This document shows positions 20,397 through 32,105 of a stretch of DNA of 64,000 bases, one piece after another. The DNA lies in the NCBI GenBank assembly GCA_034401795.1, contig CM067369.1:182815445-182879444 (forward strand). The letters are read 5' to 3'. Within the stretch, counting starts at the first letter, position 1. Each line of letters opens with the position of its first letter. This stretch comes from Chaetoderma sp. LZ-2023a. Its lineage: Eukaryota; Mollusca; Caudofoveata; Chaetodermatida; Chaetodermatidae. The translations under genes and the position numbers were made by a program. The notes below the pieces were generated by a model, which was given only the letters and a program-made list of their open reading frames with translations, was not told the origin of the DNA and did no database searches.

Positions 20397-20655
20397 TGCT
20401 CTTGCTGCAACATAACAATAACAATAGTTCTGGGCACTTCTTTGAGAGACTATTAATATAATCACCACACCCTGCTGACAATACTCTTGCGGTCGTTTAG
20501 TGTGCAAATTGGTGCAAGGAAGCCATTTTCAATAAATAGCCTGGAGTTACCTGAATAGGAGAACAAGTACAATAGGAAGTGTTCAGCTATCAGCACTGAG
20601 GATGGTATACCATTGAGAACCATTGGTGTTTCAAATTAACAATATCACAAACTAC

Positions 20656-21874
20656 TAGGGCTGTGGTTCGTGAAGATTTTCACGAACTGAACCAGTTCGC
20701 GATACGCTAGTCCAGTTCACGAACTATCTAATATTCAAAATCTGAACTGATGAAATAGAATTAGAAATATTGTGAAACACAAAATCATTTGCAAATTCCA
20801 AGTGGCTTTAGTGACAAAATACACAACAAATGGTTAGTATATAACAGCCAGATAAGTTCAATACACTCAAATAAGTTTCATTGCATGGTTAGCTGGTTAC
20901 TTCTTGCCATTTTATAGACGATACTAGTTAAATAAATCGATACAGGGAACCAGGCTAGTACGGGAACCTCATCCAGACAACACAGATATCTAGATCTGAT
21001 AGATCTCCTTGAGTTTAAACAGCTAAAATAGTTTTGCTGAATACATATTCTCGGCTACTTTGAACTGGATTTTGTATCAAGATATTACTAGATAATTAGA
21101 ATGCATAAAGTTTTGCAAAAAAATACGCCCATATAAACGCAGTTGGTCGAGAAAACTGTTCTAAACAGTGATTTTACTGGTAGTTCATTTAGTGTGATCT
21201 ATACTGTAATTGTATATCTATATCTAGCATTTTACGACATTGACCAATTTGCGGTAGTAACAATTGCGCGCTGAACATCCTCGATTTTAAGCAGAGAAAG
21301 CACATCGTATTTTGATTGGATATACTGACTCAGGTGTTCATTATAATAGCCAATGAAAATGTAATGGAAGAATGATTAGAAGAATAATTTGAACACTGTA
21401 TCATTTCTCGGAAATCATGGCCGATTTTGCAAATAACAAAGAAAATATGTCACGTTCGCCTTTTCTTTGACAGAGGATGCGTGTCGCGTAGACCTTATAA
21501 GCCTGTAATATGTTGAGATTGTGTAATACACATGATAACAACATTTTCTTGGCTTGTAATGTCGATATTTGCCGGTAAATTAAACCATTTAAGCGAGGAA
21601 GGTATGTGTTAGTCAAGGACGATTACGCTATCATGGGTGTGGGTTGAACTTACTCGGAAAATAATTCAAAACATTGTCGTAAATCAAAATAATGGTTTAT
21701 CATTCAAAACTTGTATAGAATAAGTGCTTAGTAAATCGTTTTCATAATGATTTCCGTATATTTGCCTTAGACAGATGGAAAATACATGCGGAAAAAAATT
21801 AATGCATGGTTCGCGAACGAAAAGATTCGTCAAATAAATGTTCGAATACGATTCGTATGTTCGCCCCAGCCCTA
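20656..21874. mobile_element. Non-autonomous hAT-like element, 1.2 kb
   Basis: The ends are TAGGGCTGTGGTTCG and, inverted, TAGGGCTGGGGCGAAC. They are flanked by a perfect 8-bp duplication CAAACTAC at 20648-20655 and 21875-21882. Eight-base duplications and TAGGGCTG-type ends are features of the hAT superfamily. The interior has no transposase-like frame. It is rich in short inverted motifs such as GTTCGTGAA / TTCACGAAC near the left end. It landed on the very edge of a B2 hairpin. Confidence 0.85.
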
Positions 21875-21881
21875 CAAACTA

Positions 21882-22137
21882 CAGTACAGGTCATAAATAA
21901 GTTAGTTAACATGTTTCCAAAAATAACAAAAACAGAAACATGTTAGTTATTCATTAAGCACAATTTTGAACACAATGTTAGAAATGTTCTGTTGTATATT
22001 TTGAACATAATTGGATCAGAAGACATTGCCGCCTGAGGCAGCAGTCTTCCCATCCAATTATGTTCAAAATACTCAACAGTAAATTAGTGTTTTATTTCAG
22101 TTTTGGACAAATATTAAGTTATTTCTGACCTGTACTG
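21882..22137. repeat. Family B2 MITE, full length
   Basis: The copy is 256 bp with terminal inverted repeats CAGTACAGGTCATAAATAAG and CTTAGATATT-type partner ending CTGACCTGTACTG. The central hairpin has loop GACATTGCCGCCTGAGGCAG. A TA precedes the left end. Confidence 0.85.
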
Positions 22138-22432
22138 AAATACACATGCGCTTGAAAAAGAGAAAAAAAATCACTTCATTTGTCACAGATCTTTGATGGA
22201 TAATTAGCTATAAGGGGATAAGCGGATAATTTTATTGAACCCGCTAAAATTGCATCATTTATTACACACTAATCAAATTTTTAAACTCATATCTGTCTGG
22301 CCATCTGTCATTTCCATCACTCTATTGCATAAGCGCTGTATCACTGGTGGCAGTGCAAGATTATATAAGAAGCCTAAGGCTTAAGTCCTGAAAATATGAT
22401 GATGATGAAGATGCATCTCAGTAGAATCAACT

Positions 22433-22693
22433 TTAACCCCTCAAAACTCAAAATTTGTTCCAAGAAAATTTTGAATTTCTCAGGGAAAATGTCCATGCAC
22501 AAAACAAGAAATTATTCAATTTATCACTGGAATGACTGGTTCAGTTATCGAGCCAGTCATTCCAGTCATAAATTTTCGAAAATAGTCTTCTCTTTATCTG
22601 CAAATTGTCATTGATAACCGAGTCAGTCATTCCAGTGGTAAATTTACTGCAATTCTGCAAATGGACATGTTTTATGACAAATTCGAGTGTTAA
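22433..22693 (-). repeat. Hairpin family A1 with duplicated right arm
   Basis: A second GATAACCGAGTCAGTCATTC arm follows the first, giving one left arm and two right arms. It ends GAGTGTTAA, shared with the next copy. Confidence 0.75.
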
Positions 22694-22925
22694 CCCGTAA
22701 ACACTTAAATTTGTTCAAGAAAATTTCAATTTTTTCATTCAAAATGTCAATTTGCAGACCAAGAGGACTATTTTTGAAAATTTACCCCTGGAATTACTGG
22801 TTTGTTTATGGAGCCAATCATTCTAGTGGTAAATTAAAAAAATCGTCTTCTCTTGGTTTGCAAATTGGCATTTCTCAAGACCACTGCAGAAGCCATTTTA
22901 GCTGATATGAGGGTTAGAGGGTTAA
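22690..22925 (-). repeat. Hairpin family A1
   Basis: The copy starts TTAACCCGTAAACACTTAAA and ends GGGTTAGAGGGTTAA. Confidence 0.8.
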
Positions 22926-23134
22926 AGGGGTAAATTTATAATGATCAGGATTTGTAAAGAAAATTAAAATGTCTGCTTAGTAAGCATCCACTTGTAGCCC
23001 AACAACACCGATTTTGAAAATTACTGCTGGAAAAATCTGAATATATGACTAGCTCGGTTATTGGTTCGACATTTCTCAAGACCACTGCAAAGCCTGAATT
23101 TGGCTGCCAGACAATTACAGTGTAAATTCTTTAA
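22926..23134 (-). repeat. Degenerate hairpin family A2
   Basis: Recognisable by ATGATCAGGATTTGTAAAG and CTCAAGACCACTGCAAAGCC. The arms no longer pair well. Confidence 0.55.
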
Positions 23135-23322
23135 CCCTTGTTCATTTGCAGACCAAGAAGACTATTTTTTTTAATTTACCACTGGAAAGACTAGCTTGCT
23201 TTTCGAACCAGACATTCCTGTGATAACTTTTCAAAAAATAGTCTTCTCTTGGTCTACAAATTGACATTATTCTAGACCACGGCAGAAGGCATTTTTGGCT
23301 GCTGTGAGTGTTAAAGGCTTAA
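23131..23322 (-). repeat. Hairpin family A1 with short left flank
   Basis: TTAACCCTTG joins almost directly to the arm TTCATTTGCAGACCAAGAAG. It ends GTGTTAAAGGCTTAA. Confidence 0.75.
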
Positions 23323-23571
23323 TACAGTCATGTATGTACATATGCAGATCCCATCATATATTTCTATAGGCTGTATTACTGATCAATGGGAAGTTCATGA
23401 CTCACTATTGGACTTTGAATGAAAGCACACGCAAGCTAATGGCATAATACAACAGAGAATGACAAGGCATAGACAGATGCTAGACTGGAAGCATATAAAG
23501 AAAGAAAGGAGGGACTGAATAGTGAGGGAAAGATCTGTCAACTGAGGGAGCTGGAACTTCTAGATATGACG

Positions 23572-24897
23572 CCTTCCCACCTTTTTACAAGTTGGTTTCG
23601 ATTTATATACTTTGAATTCTGAATTCCCCAAAAACCAATTTCGTGGTAGTTATACAAGTAAGTTGCTGAATATTTTAGAACTAAATTGACTGGGGGCAGC
23701 TCCCAGTCAAATTACTTTTAAAATATTTAACAGAATGTTTATTATTGATTGTAAATTTATCAAAGACGAACAATTCGTACACTTACCAGACTTTTCGAGC
23801 TTTGTGACAAAGAGATCTGCGTCATTTTGATTATGTAAACTAGGGCTGAGTGGTTTGGCTTACAGCCACATCGGCTTCGATATGACTTTTCATATCGGTT
23901 TTAACTGAATATCGGTTTTATGGGTGACTTCTATCTGGTATATGTATGGAAAAAGTTGAAATCCATTCTCTAAAACTCTTAAAGAATGATCGTCAATAAC
24001 ACAAAAATAAGACCCTACTTCATGGTACAAATTCTTGGCGCCTTACACATATGCTTAATATACCCCTTGCCCATTGTTGCAGGAGTGAACTTATCTTCTG
24101 GGACCAGCTAAGTATTCTCAGCTAAGAACCGCCATTTATTACATCACAATTAATATACAATTTCACATTGCATGTCGTCGTCATGAAAAAGTACAAATCA
24201 TGTGTTATTAGGAATTTGCTATAAGATTCAATTCTGGTATTTAGAGTGAGTACTCATGTTTGACTTACGACCTGTGGTTGGACTCGGAACTCGAAAATTG
24301 CGATATCTTAGTGTTACACTTGAGTCAAAGAGTTTGTTTTATGCACAATGGGGTGAAAAAAGATATTAACGCTTTCAGCAGTCTATCAAGCGTGTGTTAG
24401 ATATTTAACGTCATGTATGTATAATTGTATATAACCTTCATTTCGGCAAAGATCATAAAGCATCAGCCGCGACATGATCAGATAAAGAATGTTCAAATCG
24501 CAGCAAGAAAAATTATTCTTCATATAGTCATTGGATAATTGTTGGCATGCTAGCCAATGAGAAAACTGGAATAGAATGATCGCCAGAAAAACATGTATTA
24601 TGTATCAATCATTATGCGTTGCGCTTTACAAGATAGTCGCTGGCGGCTGGTTAGTATCTTTGATTTTAACAATGATGACACAAAAAAACGAAAATATGTT
24701 CATATTTGGTTTTTCAATATTTATATTTTGTTAGCAGTTTTTAAACCCTTAGTGCACAATATCAGTTTTCAATATTGTATCAGTACATCGCGCAACCCTA
24801 GTGCAATCCCCACTGTTAACATCATTTTGTGATGTCAGGTAATTTGTGACCCATTTGACTATGATTTCAGCTATTTGAATGACAGATTGGATCCCTG
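23572..24897 (-). repeat. Family B1 repeat split by a hAT-like element
   Basis: The core lies at 23663-23733 (GGGGGCAGCTCCC centre). The copy is interrupted at 23841-24800 and resumes with TGTGATGTCAGGTAATTTG to GACAGATTGGATCC. Confidence 0.75.
23841..24800. mobile_element. Non-autonomous hAT-like element, 960 bp
   Basis: The ends are TAGGGCTGAGTGG and CATCGCGCAACCCTA. Flanks ATGTAAAC and GTGCAATC agree at five of eight positions, consistent with an aged 8-bp duplication. It interrupts an inverted B1 repeat whose two parts lie on either side. No coding region is seen. Confidence 0.7.
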
Positions 24898-24971
24898 CTG
24901 TGGTAACGGCTTACAGGACCATTATTTCCAGTGCTAATGAAAGGGAATGACAAATCTGGCAAATATCACTG

Positions 24972-25196
24972 AGTAACCCTTTAACACTCAAGCTGGCCAA
25001 AAACAGTGTCTGTCTTGAGAAATATGAATTTGTACACCAAGAGGTTATTTAAAAAGATTTAACACTGGAATCACTGGTGTGATAACCATGTCAGTGATTT
25101 CACTGATAAATTCTTAAGATTAATCGTCTCTTGGTCTGCAAATTCACATTTTCCATGACAAAAATTGACTCTTCAAACAAATTTGATGGTTAAAGC
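24972..25196 (+). repeat. Hairpin family A1
   Basis: The flank ACCCTTTAACACTCAAGCTG is well kept. The loop has changed to GTGTGATAACCATGTC. Confidence 0.75.
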
Positions 25197-25454
25197 ATCA
25201 AAAGAGCACATGTATGAGCAAAAAACAATGTTACATCTGCCGAGTCATTTAGTGAGTGATAATGAGAGGTAATTATGTAGAGATATGCACTATACAACTA
25301 TACAAGTGTATGGTAATTAGCCAGAAATGAACTTCATGTCACATTTGCTAGCTTTTAAAACTGCAACTCCCTCCTCCACTTCATCCTACTTTCTCATTAT
25401 GCCGCATTCCAACCCACCTCACCCCACAACTACCCCTTCCCGCTCCCCCATCTC

Positions 25455-25612
25455 AATCTGGACAAAAACAGCTTCTGCATTCACTCTGTTCATTTACAGA
25501 CCAAGAGAAGACTTTTTTAATTTACTGACCGAGCCAGTCTCTTGGTCTGCAAATGGACATTTTCAATGGGAAAATTGAAATTGAAATTTTCTTGAACAAA
25601 TTTAACGGTTAA
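25455..25612 (+). repeat. Hairpin family A1, core shortened
   Basis: Left arm CAGACCAAGAGAAGAC and right flank GAACAAATTTAACGGTTAA remain around a 30-bp centre. Confidence 0.7.
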
Positions 25613-26763
25613 AGAATGAAGGCAGCTAATAATGTGACTTGTTATCGCATATGTGACCACAATGCACTAAATATCAACTATGACATACAGTGAAGAAAAT
25701 GGGCCAAATAAATACTTGTTGAAATAAAACATGTAATATATACTTTATATGAATTACTTCAAAATCAACTTAGACTTTATAATCGGAACTACTGATCTTA
25801 TCACTAGTCAATTTTGATAACTGCAATAAAATGATTTGAATATTCACATTGTCATCCATAAAATCCTAGTATCAACAGTGCTGACGTCATGTAAGTGCCT
25901 GGGTGAGGGAGCCCAGGGCCCACCCCAACCCCGCTCCCCAAAATATTGATAATGAAATTTGTGTATAATATACTCAGAATAAATGAAATCCTTTCTCTGA
26001 GCATCCATTTTTCAAAATTCTTCGGGAGACAGGCGTAAAAATAATAAATTTGTTCTACATGCACAGTGCATCTAACATTGGGATTTAGCTCGCGCAGCCG
26101 AAAATCTACATGCTCATAAATTGACATTAGCAGCATGTCATGTAAGATGTATGATTACCGTATTCTGCGACTATAGTATTAAACACATCCTGGAACTGCA
26201 ATCAGTCCTCTGTCACCTTTGACCACCGTGTCTTGTCGTAAGTCAAAATCTTTAGCTTCCTCAGGTCCATTCTTGATCTGAGTGTATCAAGTCCTGCGTA
26301 CCTGATGTCACTCGCATCAGTAGCATATCTGCCACAAATTCACTGTTATTTACACACACCCTCTGCACCCAGGATTACAAATTTACCTGCACCAATCCTT
26401 TTAAACTATTTTGACCCCTAGGAGACCACACACCTCACACGCACGCACACACGCACGAACACACGCACACCTGACAACATAAGCAGAAGTAGGTCATCCC
26501 ACCGAGGCTAGCCCCGATCCAGTACCCCCAAAATCGGTGTCTGCAAGATGCCCTTGAGAATCAAAGCAGATGAATATAACCAGGGCTGATAATCAAATAT
26601 GTGTTAAGTAATTTGCCTGGAAGCAGTGACTGCGTTTGGCAACAGTTTTCAGAAAAAGTAGCATCAGAATTGTTAACTTGTATGCAAATGTAAAATGGAT
26701 AAACATTATTGATCTATATAAAACCTATAGTATAACAGTTCATTTCTATGCGTTATTCATGCT
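25613..26763. other. No gene assigned; possible exon-like frame on minus strand
   Basis: Between 26328 and 26202 the minus strand reads YATDASDIRYAGLDTLRSRM and continues to a stop after an AG. It is not in phase with FAK. The rest is AT-rich, with a short CACACGCACGC run near 26430. Confidence 0.4.
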
Positions 26764-26988
26764 TTAACAGTCATATTGGTCAAAGACACTAGGTCTTGGG
26801 AAATGCCTATTTGGGAAATGCCTATTTGCAGCGCAAGTGAATGCTATTTTAGAAAATATCCCACTTGATGTCTGAGCCAGTCATTGCAATCATAAATTGC
26901 CTAAAATAGCATTCTTTTGGCCTGCAAATGAACATTCACTAATGAAAGATTTTATTTCCCTGAACAATCCTGACCATAAACCATTTAT
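26764..26988 (+). repeat. Hairpin family A2
   Basis: A 17-bp stretch (GGGAAATGCCTATTTG) is repeated in the left flank. The right flank ends CTGACCATAAACC. Confidence 0.65.
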
Positions 26989-27204
26989 CACTAAAGACGG
27001 CCAAAAAACCGTGACCACACTGGTATTGCGACCTGGTGATTTGCAGACCAAAAGAATTTTTTTTTTTAATTTATCACTGGAATGACTGGCGAACTAGTCA
27101 TTCCCGTGATAAATTTAACAAAAATATTCTCTTGATCTGCAAATGGACATTTTCTATGAGAAAAGTTAGATTTTCTTGAACAAATTTGACGAATTAAACG
27201 GTAC
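26985..27204 (+). repeat. Hairpin family A1
   Basis: The loop is shortened to GGAATGACTGGCGAACTAG. The right flank TTTCTATGAGAAAAGTTAGA is typical. Confidence 0.7.
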
Positions 27205-27249
27205 AAGATTTTACAACATGAAAATGCTGAAAGTAACTGGATAAAATAA

Positions 27250-27414
27250 TCCGTAACCATTTAATGCCTTCTGCAGTGATCTTGCGAAATGTCAATTTAC
27301 AGACCTAGAGAATATTTTTGAAAATTTGCCATTTTCAAACATATTCTTCTATTGGTCTACAAATTTACATTTTCAGAAATTTTCCTGAACAAATTCGAGG
27401 GTGACAGGGCTAAC
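27250..27414 (+). repeat. Hairpin family A1 lacking the loop
   Basis: The arms TTTTTGAAAATTTGCCA and TTTTCAAACATATTC meet without the CTGGCTCG centre. Confidence 0.65.
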
Positions 27415-27476
27415 CTATGAAACCCAAAAGGCAGGAATGTTTTTAATCTGGAGTATGATACTTTATTTTGGTTCTA

Positions 27477-27535
27477 GTTAAAATTTTGAAAATGTTGTTT
27501 AACGTTGTTGCTATCCTAGACAACAACAGCTTATA
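27477..27535. repeat. Family B hairpin remnant
   Basis: AAAATTTTGAAAATGTTGTT and a GTTGTTGCTATCCTAGACAA loop. Confidence 0.45.
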
Positions 27536-27992
27536 TATAAATACAGAGGCAGCTTTTATCCCGCAAATTACCGTACCCGGCTGATAGCTATCGCGAAACT
27601 TAAATTATAATCAGAACTAGACATTCACATTAACAACGGATAACATGCAACTCTTATTGGTTCATTGTGTGACTGGAGTAAAAAATACATTTCCTTATAA
27701 AAGCTGCCTGGTCCCATAATCCAATTAGAGAGATTTGTATAAATGATTCAGAGAATTACACCCTCGAGCATATAGTGCTCTAAGTGAGTAACAGTCACAC
27801 ATTATTCAGGACAGCTGCCATATGGGAAATCAGTGCAAAATCAGTCCAACACATCTTTGATTCACAAATTACCACTAGACTCAAACATGAGTCCTGTAAA
27901 GGGATACTGCATGGGCCACCAAAAGGCACTCTCATTAGTGGTGTGGTTGCAAATTTTGAGGAGCTGGAGCAGTTGAAGGTGCAGCAAGAGCA
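27536..27992. other. No gene recognised
   Basis: AT-rich intron sequence up to the ACGC microsatellite. Confidence 0.45.
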
Positions 27993-28129
<137 letters not shown>

Positions 28130-28288
28130 GCACTTAACACCACTCATGCTCACTAAAGACAGGCAGTTGCAGTAGCTTGAAGCTGCCATGCCATATTAAA
28201 ATAGTCAATGTTACCCACTACCAGTAACATCTTGTTACCAATCAATTTCCTTTTCCGTAACTCTATTATGGGTCTGCTTATTGATTCA

Positions 28289-28529
28289 TTAACCCGTTAA
28301 TGATCAAACTGGCTAAAACCAGCCTCTGTTCTGGTCTTGTGGAATGTCCATTTACAGGCCAAGAGAATACAATTTTTTTAAATTTTACCACTGGAATGAC
28401 TGGCTCGATAACCGAGCCAGTCATTCCAGTGATAAATTTTCAAAAATTGTATTCTCTTGGCCTGTAATTGAACATTCAATAGGCAGATATTATAATTTTC
28501 TGGACCAAATTTGACCAATAACGGGTTAA
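28289..28529 (+). repeat. Hairpin family A2 with long terminal repeats
   Basis: The copy is 241 bp. TTAACCCGTTAATGATCAAA at left pairs with inverted TTAACCCGTTATTGGTCAAA at right, so the terminal repeat extends about 20 bp. The core is near-perfect around GGCTCGATAACCGAGCC. Confidence 0.9.
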
Positions 28530-28881
28530 ACAAGGCCTGCACAACTATTCTCACCCTTTATAAAACGAATTTCTCAGTACAGTGAGTTATGTGTTCGTCA
28601 GCAGAGCTCTGTTGATGTGTAAGCACTCAGTAGAAATAGCAGATTTGTCATCTGTATATTGTTTAGCCACCAACTGTTAAAGTCAATGCCTATCTGTTTA
28701 CTCCAAGGTCTACATACTGAGCCAATCCTTTTTTTAAATACCCAGAAATGTTAAACAGGTCTCGTTTAAGGTATCAATACATGGACATATAATAGTTACT
28801 GAAAATGGAAATTTATTGATATCATTATACTACTGATGTGGGTTTACAGTGACTATTTTAACATGTAATGACATCCTTAAT
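28530..28881. other. No gene recognised
   Basis: Ordinary AT-rich intron. Confidence 0.45.
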
Positions 28882-29655
28882 GAATCAATCCGATCTGTCA
28901 CACATGTATCTGATGCCATAATCACTTGTGTCACTAGTTAGTCGATGTCACAATCAAAACAAGAATGATATCAAAGATTGCTAAAGTATGGCCCCCATTC
29001 AACCAAGCACAACCTCCCACCCAAGATTGGTCACCGTGACATTGAGCTTTGACACCAAAATCGATAGGGTTCTTCGAAACACCAAGGACAACTTTCCACC
29101 CAAGATTAGTACCGATCCCTTCAATCAAAATCGAGTTATCATCCGGAAACACAATATTATATCATTAATTAGTTCAGTGACCTTGACCTTTGATGCCAAA
29201 ATCGATAGGGTTCTTTGGACCACCAAGCACAAGCTCCCACTCCAGATTGGTAATGATCCCTTTAATAGAACTCAAATTATCATCCGGAAAGGCAATATTA
29301 TGTAATTAATTAGGTCCCCATGATCTTGACCTTTGACCGTTTGATGCCAAACTTGATAGGGTTCTTCGGACAACCAAGGACAAGCTCCCAAGCCAGATTG
29401 GTAATGATACCTTCAAGAGAACTTGAGTTATCATCCAGAAATGAAAGCCTGAGTGGACAGACGGACAAAGCAAATGCTTATCTCCCCAATATATTTATAT
29501 GGTGGTATGGTGGAAGGCATAATAATGTAGCTCATTACGCAAAGCTCGAAAAGTCTCTCACGAAATTGTACAAATTGTATGATTTAGTGAAATTACACTT
29601 CCAGACACATTCTGTTGAGTATTTTGAAACTAATTTGACTCATAGATGTTGCTGT
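28882..29655 (+). repeat. Family B1 left half carrying a tandem-repeat insert
   Basis: B1 sequence (ATGAATCAATCCGATCTGTC to CACAATCAAAACAAG) stops near 28965 and resumes near 29528 (TAGCTCATTACGCAAAGC to GAAACTAATTTGAC). The right arm is missing. Confidence 0.65.
28966..29527 (+). repeat. Tandem array of ~145-bp units (three units)
   Basis: Units repeat CAAAATCGATAGGGTTCTTC and TGATCCCTTCAATCAAA-type blocks about 145 bp apart. It ends in GAGTGGACAGACGGACAAAG. Frames across it are open by chance of the period. Confidence 0.75.
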
Positions 29656-29672
29656 CATAGGACCATTAACTG

Positions 29673-29908
29673 TTTATCCCTTTAAGCCTCAAATTTGTTC
29701 AAGAAAATTTCAATTTTCTCATAGAATGTCCATTTACAGAACAAGAGACTAATTTTGAAAATTTACCATTGGAATAACTGGCTCGGTTATCAAAACCACT
29801 CATTTCAATGGTAAAATTTCAAAAATAGTCTTGTCTTGGTGTGCAAATGGGCATTTCTCAAGCCCACTGCAAAGCCGTCTTTGGCTGATATGAGTGTTAA
29901 AGGGCTAA
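29673..29908 (-). repeat. Hairpin family A1
   Basis: Flank CCTCAAATTTGTTCAAG at left and GGCTGATATGAGTGTTAAAG at right. Confidence 0.8.
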
Positions 29909-30134
29909 AGAACTAACAATTTGTCCCAGACCTTGATATCTGTTAGAGAGCTCAAGGATATGAGAATGTGTTTGTCTCTGGTTTATTCACCATGATGCGA
30001 TCTCAGTGCAACCACCGGTGTTAGAGATGGCTTTCTCAAGACAAGAATGTAAAGCTTATGAATTATGAGATCAGATTCCACTTTTAGATCATAGTTATAG
30101 GCAGTAGCAGGATGTGTTCAGAAAGAAATGGTGC

Positions 30135-30326
30135 ATAACCCTTCAACACTCAGGTCAGCCAAAACAGCTTCTGTAGTATTCTCGACAAATGTCCATTTGC
30201 CGTATCATTTAATCAAGACAGTTATTCCAGTGATTCATTTTCAAAAATAACCTGTTCAACTGTAAATGGATATTTTCTATTAGAAAGTTAAAAATTCAAT
30301 GAAAAAATTGAGGATTAATGTTCTAA
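30135..30326 (+). repeat. Degenerate hairpin family A1
   Basis: The left flank CAACACTCAGGTCAGCC is kept; the left arm is largely lost. Confidence 0.6.
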
Positions 30327-30365
30327 ATTATAAACAGTTTCCAGAAATTTAAATAGTGAGTAATC

Positions 30366-30479
30366 TGAGTGAGTGAGTGAGTGAGTGAGTGAGTGAGTGA
30401 GTGAGTGAGTGAGTGAGTGAGTGAGTGAGTGAGTGAGTGAGTGAGTGAGTGAGTGAGTGAGTGAGTGAGTGAGTGAGTG
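30366..30479. repeat. (GTGA)n microsatellite
   Basis: About 28 GTGA units are followed to 30545 by a decayed GTGC/GCAT run. The LTHS-repeat open frames on the minus strand are artefacts. Confidence 0.95.
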
Positions 30480-30854
30480 CATGCCTGTGTGCATGCGCGT
30501 GTGCATGTTTGCATGCGTGCGTGCATATGTGCGTGCGTGTGCATACTTGAGTGATTGTGTGAGTGCCCACATGTATGCTTGCAAGCATGTGTGAATGCTT
30601 AATCATTTTCTGAGTGATAATTCTACTATTACACAAGAGACAAAGACCAACATGTAAATATACACAAAGAGACGTATGAATTACTCAGGATTGCTTTACC
30701 AGTTCCTTTCAATAAGTCAGGCTGTCAGTACAATTGATGATTTTAAGTTGAGAAACCATAAACCTTTTTCAGATTGACAGCTTTGTGAACAGATCTGTAA
30801 TGGTGTCCTTATGAGTAAACTCACACCCAATAGAAACTGCATTATGAGCTGAAT

Positions 30855-31195
30855 GGATGGATGTGATCTGTCACTCAAGTATATGATATCATAATAAATA
30901 GCGGAATTCAGTTTTATCTATGCCCCGCCCATCTGTAGGCTACAGACCGTAGCTACGCTCGAAACACACTTCACCCATGTTGGGATCGATCGATCCCTGG
31001 AGAAAACTATATGCTGTTGATGCCTCTGGCAGCAACAGCTTGCAGTCAAATAACTTTTTTAAATGGTCAACAGCATGCTTACTAAATAGTAGACATACAA
31101 CTTGTACAACCCTTAGTCCATCATCAATTAAGCATTTGTGACAAACTTATCTATATCATTCATGACATAGCTGATTATGTCATATGATTGATGGA
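30855..31195 (-). repeat. Two joined family B1 pieces
   Basis: A left-end fragment (30855-30900) is joined to an inverted copy with CCCCGCCCATC, core near 31013-31072 and ATTCATGACATAGC. Confidence 0.6.
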
Positions 31196-31293
31196 TAAGC
31201 TATAATCCTCCAGGTATATGAATTGTATATCTTTGATGAATTTAATAAAGTTCATAAAAGGGCCATTATAAAACATTCAATTAAAAAATATTT

Positions 31294-31528
31294 TGAAACC
31301 GAGTCAATCATTCTATAGATAAACTTTCCAAAATACGTTTGTAAATGGACACTGGCTGAGTAAAAAATTTGGATTTTCTTGATCATTAACCAAGCAAGCC
31401 GCAGTGGTTCTGCGAAATGTCGATTTGCAGGACAACAGTAAACTATCTTTGTAAATTTTGGTGATAAATTTACAAGATTATTCTTTTGGTCTCCAAAAAT
31501 TTAATTTTCTTTAAAAATCTGGACTATT
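31294..31528 (+). repeat. Two half copies of hairpin family A
   Basis: A right arm (31294-31394) and a following internally deleted copy (31391-31528) meet at CATTAACC. Confidence 0.5.
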
Positions 31529-31599
31529 TATTTGTGTTAATTGACATGAATATTATTTTGGGTTGATTTGTGGCGCTGTTGACACAAGAAGTCATAACT

Positions 31600-31700
31600 G
31601 CATCCCCAGTACCTCTATGCCCAACCCCACACACACCCCACCCTACCCCACATAGTACCCCAGCCCACACACACACACACCCCACCCCACATAGTACCAC
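31600..31700. repeat. C/A-rich low-complexity tract
   Basis: CCCCACACACCCCACC-type sequence, with AGTACC interruptions repeated twice. Confidence 0.7.
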
Positions 31701-31860
31701 AGCTGCCTCTTGGCGGTAGTAAATGCTGTTCACATGACCAATCCCATTTTCCACAGTTTTTAACATGGCATAAGCTCACTTGGCCCTTTGGTCCAGGGGA
31801 GTTAACAATCACATCACATGCCTGACTTAATCAAGTTATATGATCTACACTTTAATTGTA

Positions 31861-32093
31861 CAGTGCAGCTCAGAAATAACTTAACATTCCCAAAATGAAA
31901 TACGTGCCGTGTTGAATATTTTGGCCATAATTGGACTGGAAAACATTGCTGCCTTAAAGGCAGCAATGTTTTCCAACCAATTATAGGAAAAATATTCAAC
32001 AGAACATTTCTTAAATTGTGTTCAAAATTGTACTCACTGAAATGTTTCTGTTTTTGTTTTAGAAACACGATAACTTATTTATGAGCCGTACTG
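31861..32093. repeat. Family B2 MITE beside the FAK exon 2 donor
   Basis: The copy is 233 bp, begins CAGTGCAGCTCAGAAATAAC, ends GAGCCGTACTG, with TA on both sides (31859-31860, 32094-32095). The loop GCTGCCTTAAAGGCAGC contains an intact TTAA. In the FAK transcript it begins 12 nt after the 5' splice site. Confidence 0.9.
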
Positions 32094-32105
32094 TAACTGA
32101 ATTAC

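Noticed and set aside
26202-26328. Cassette exon of FAK
   Set aside because: Entry in phase 0 reads into a stop after three codons, so it cannot be included without truncation.
30315-30636. LTHS-rich open frames on the minus strand
   Set aside because: Translation of the GTGA microsatellite; no stop arises because of the unit.
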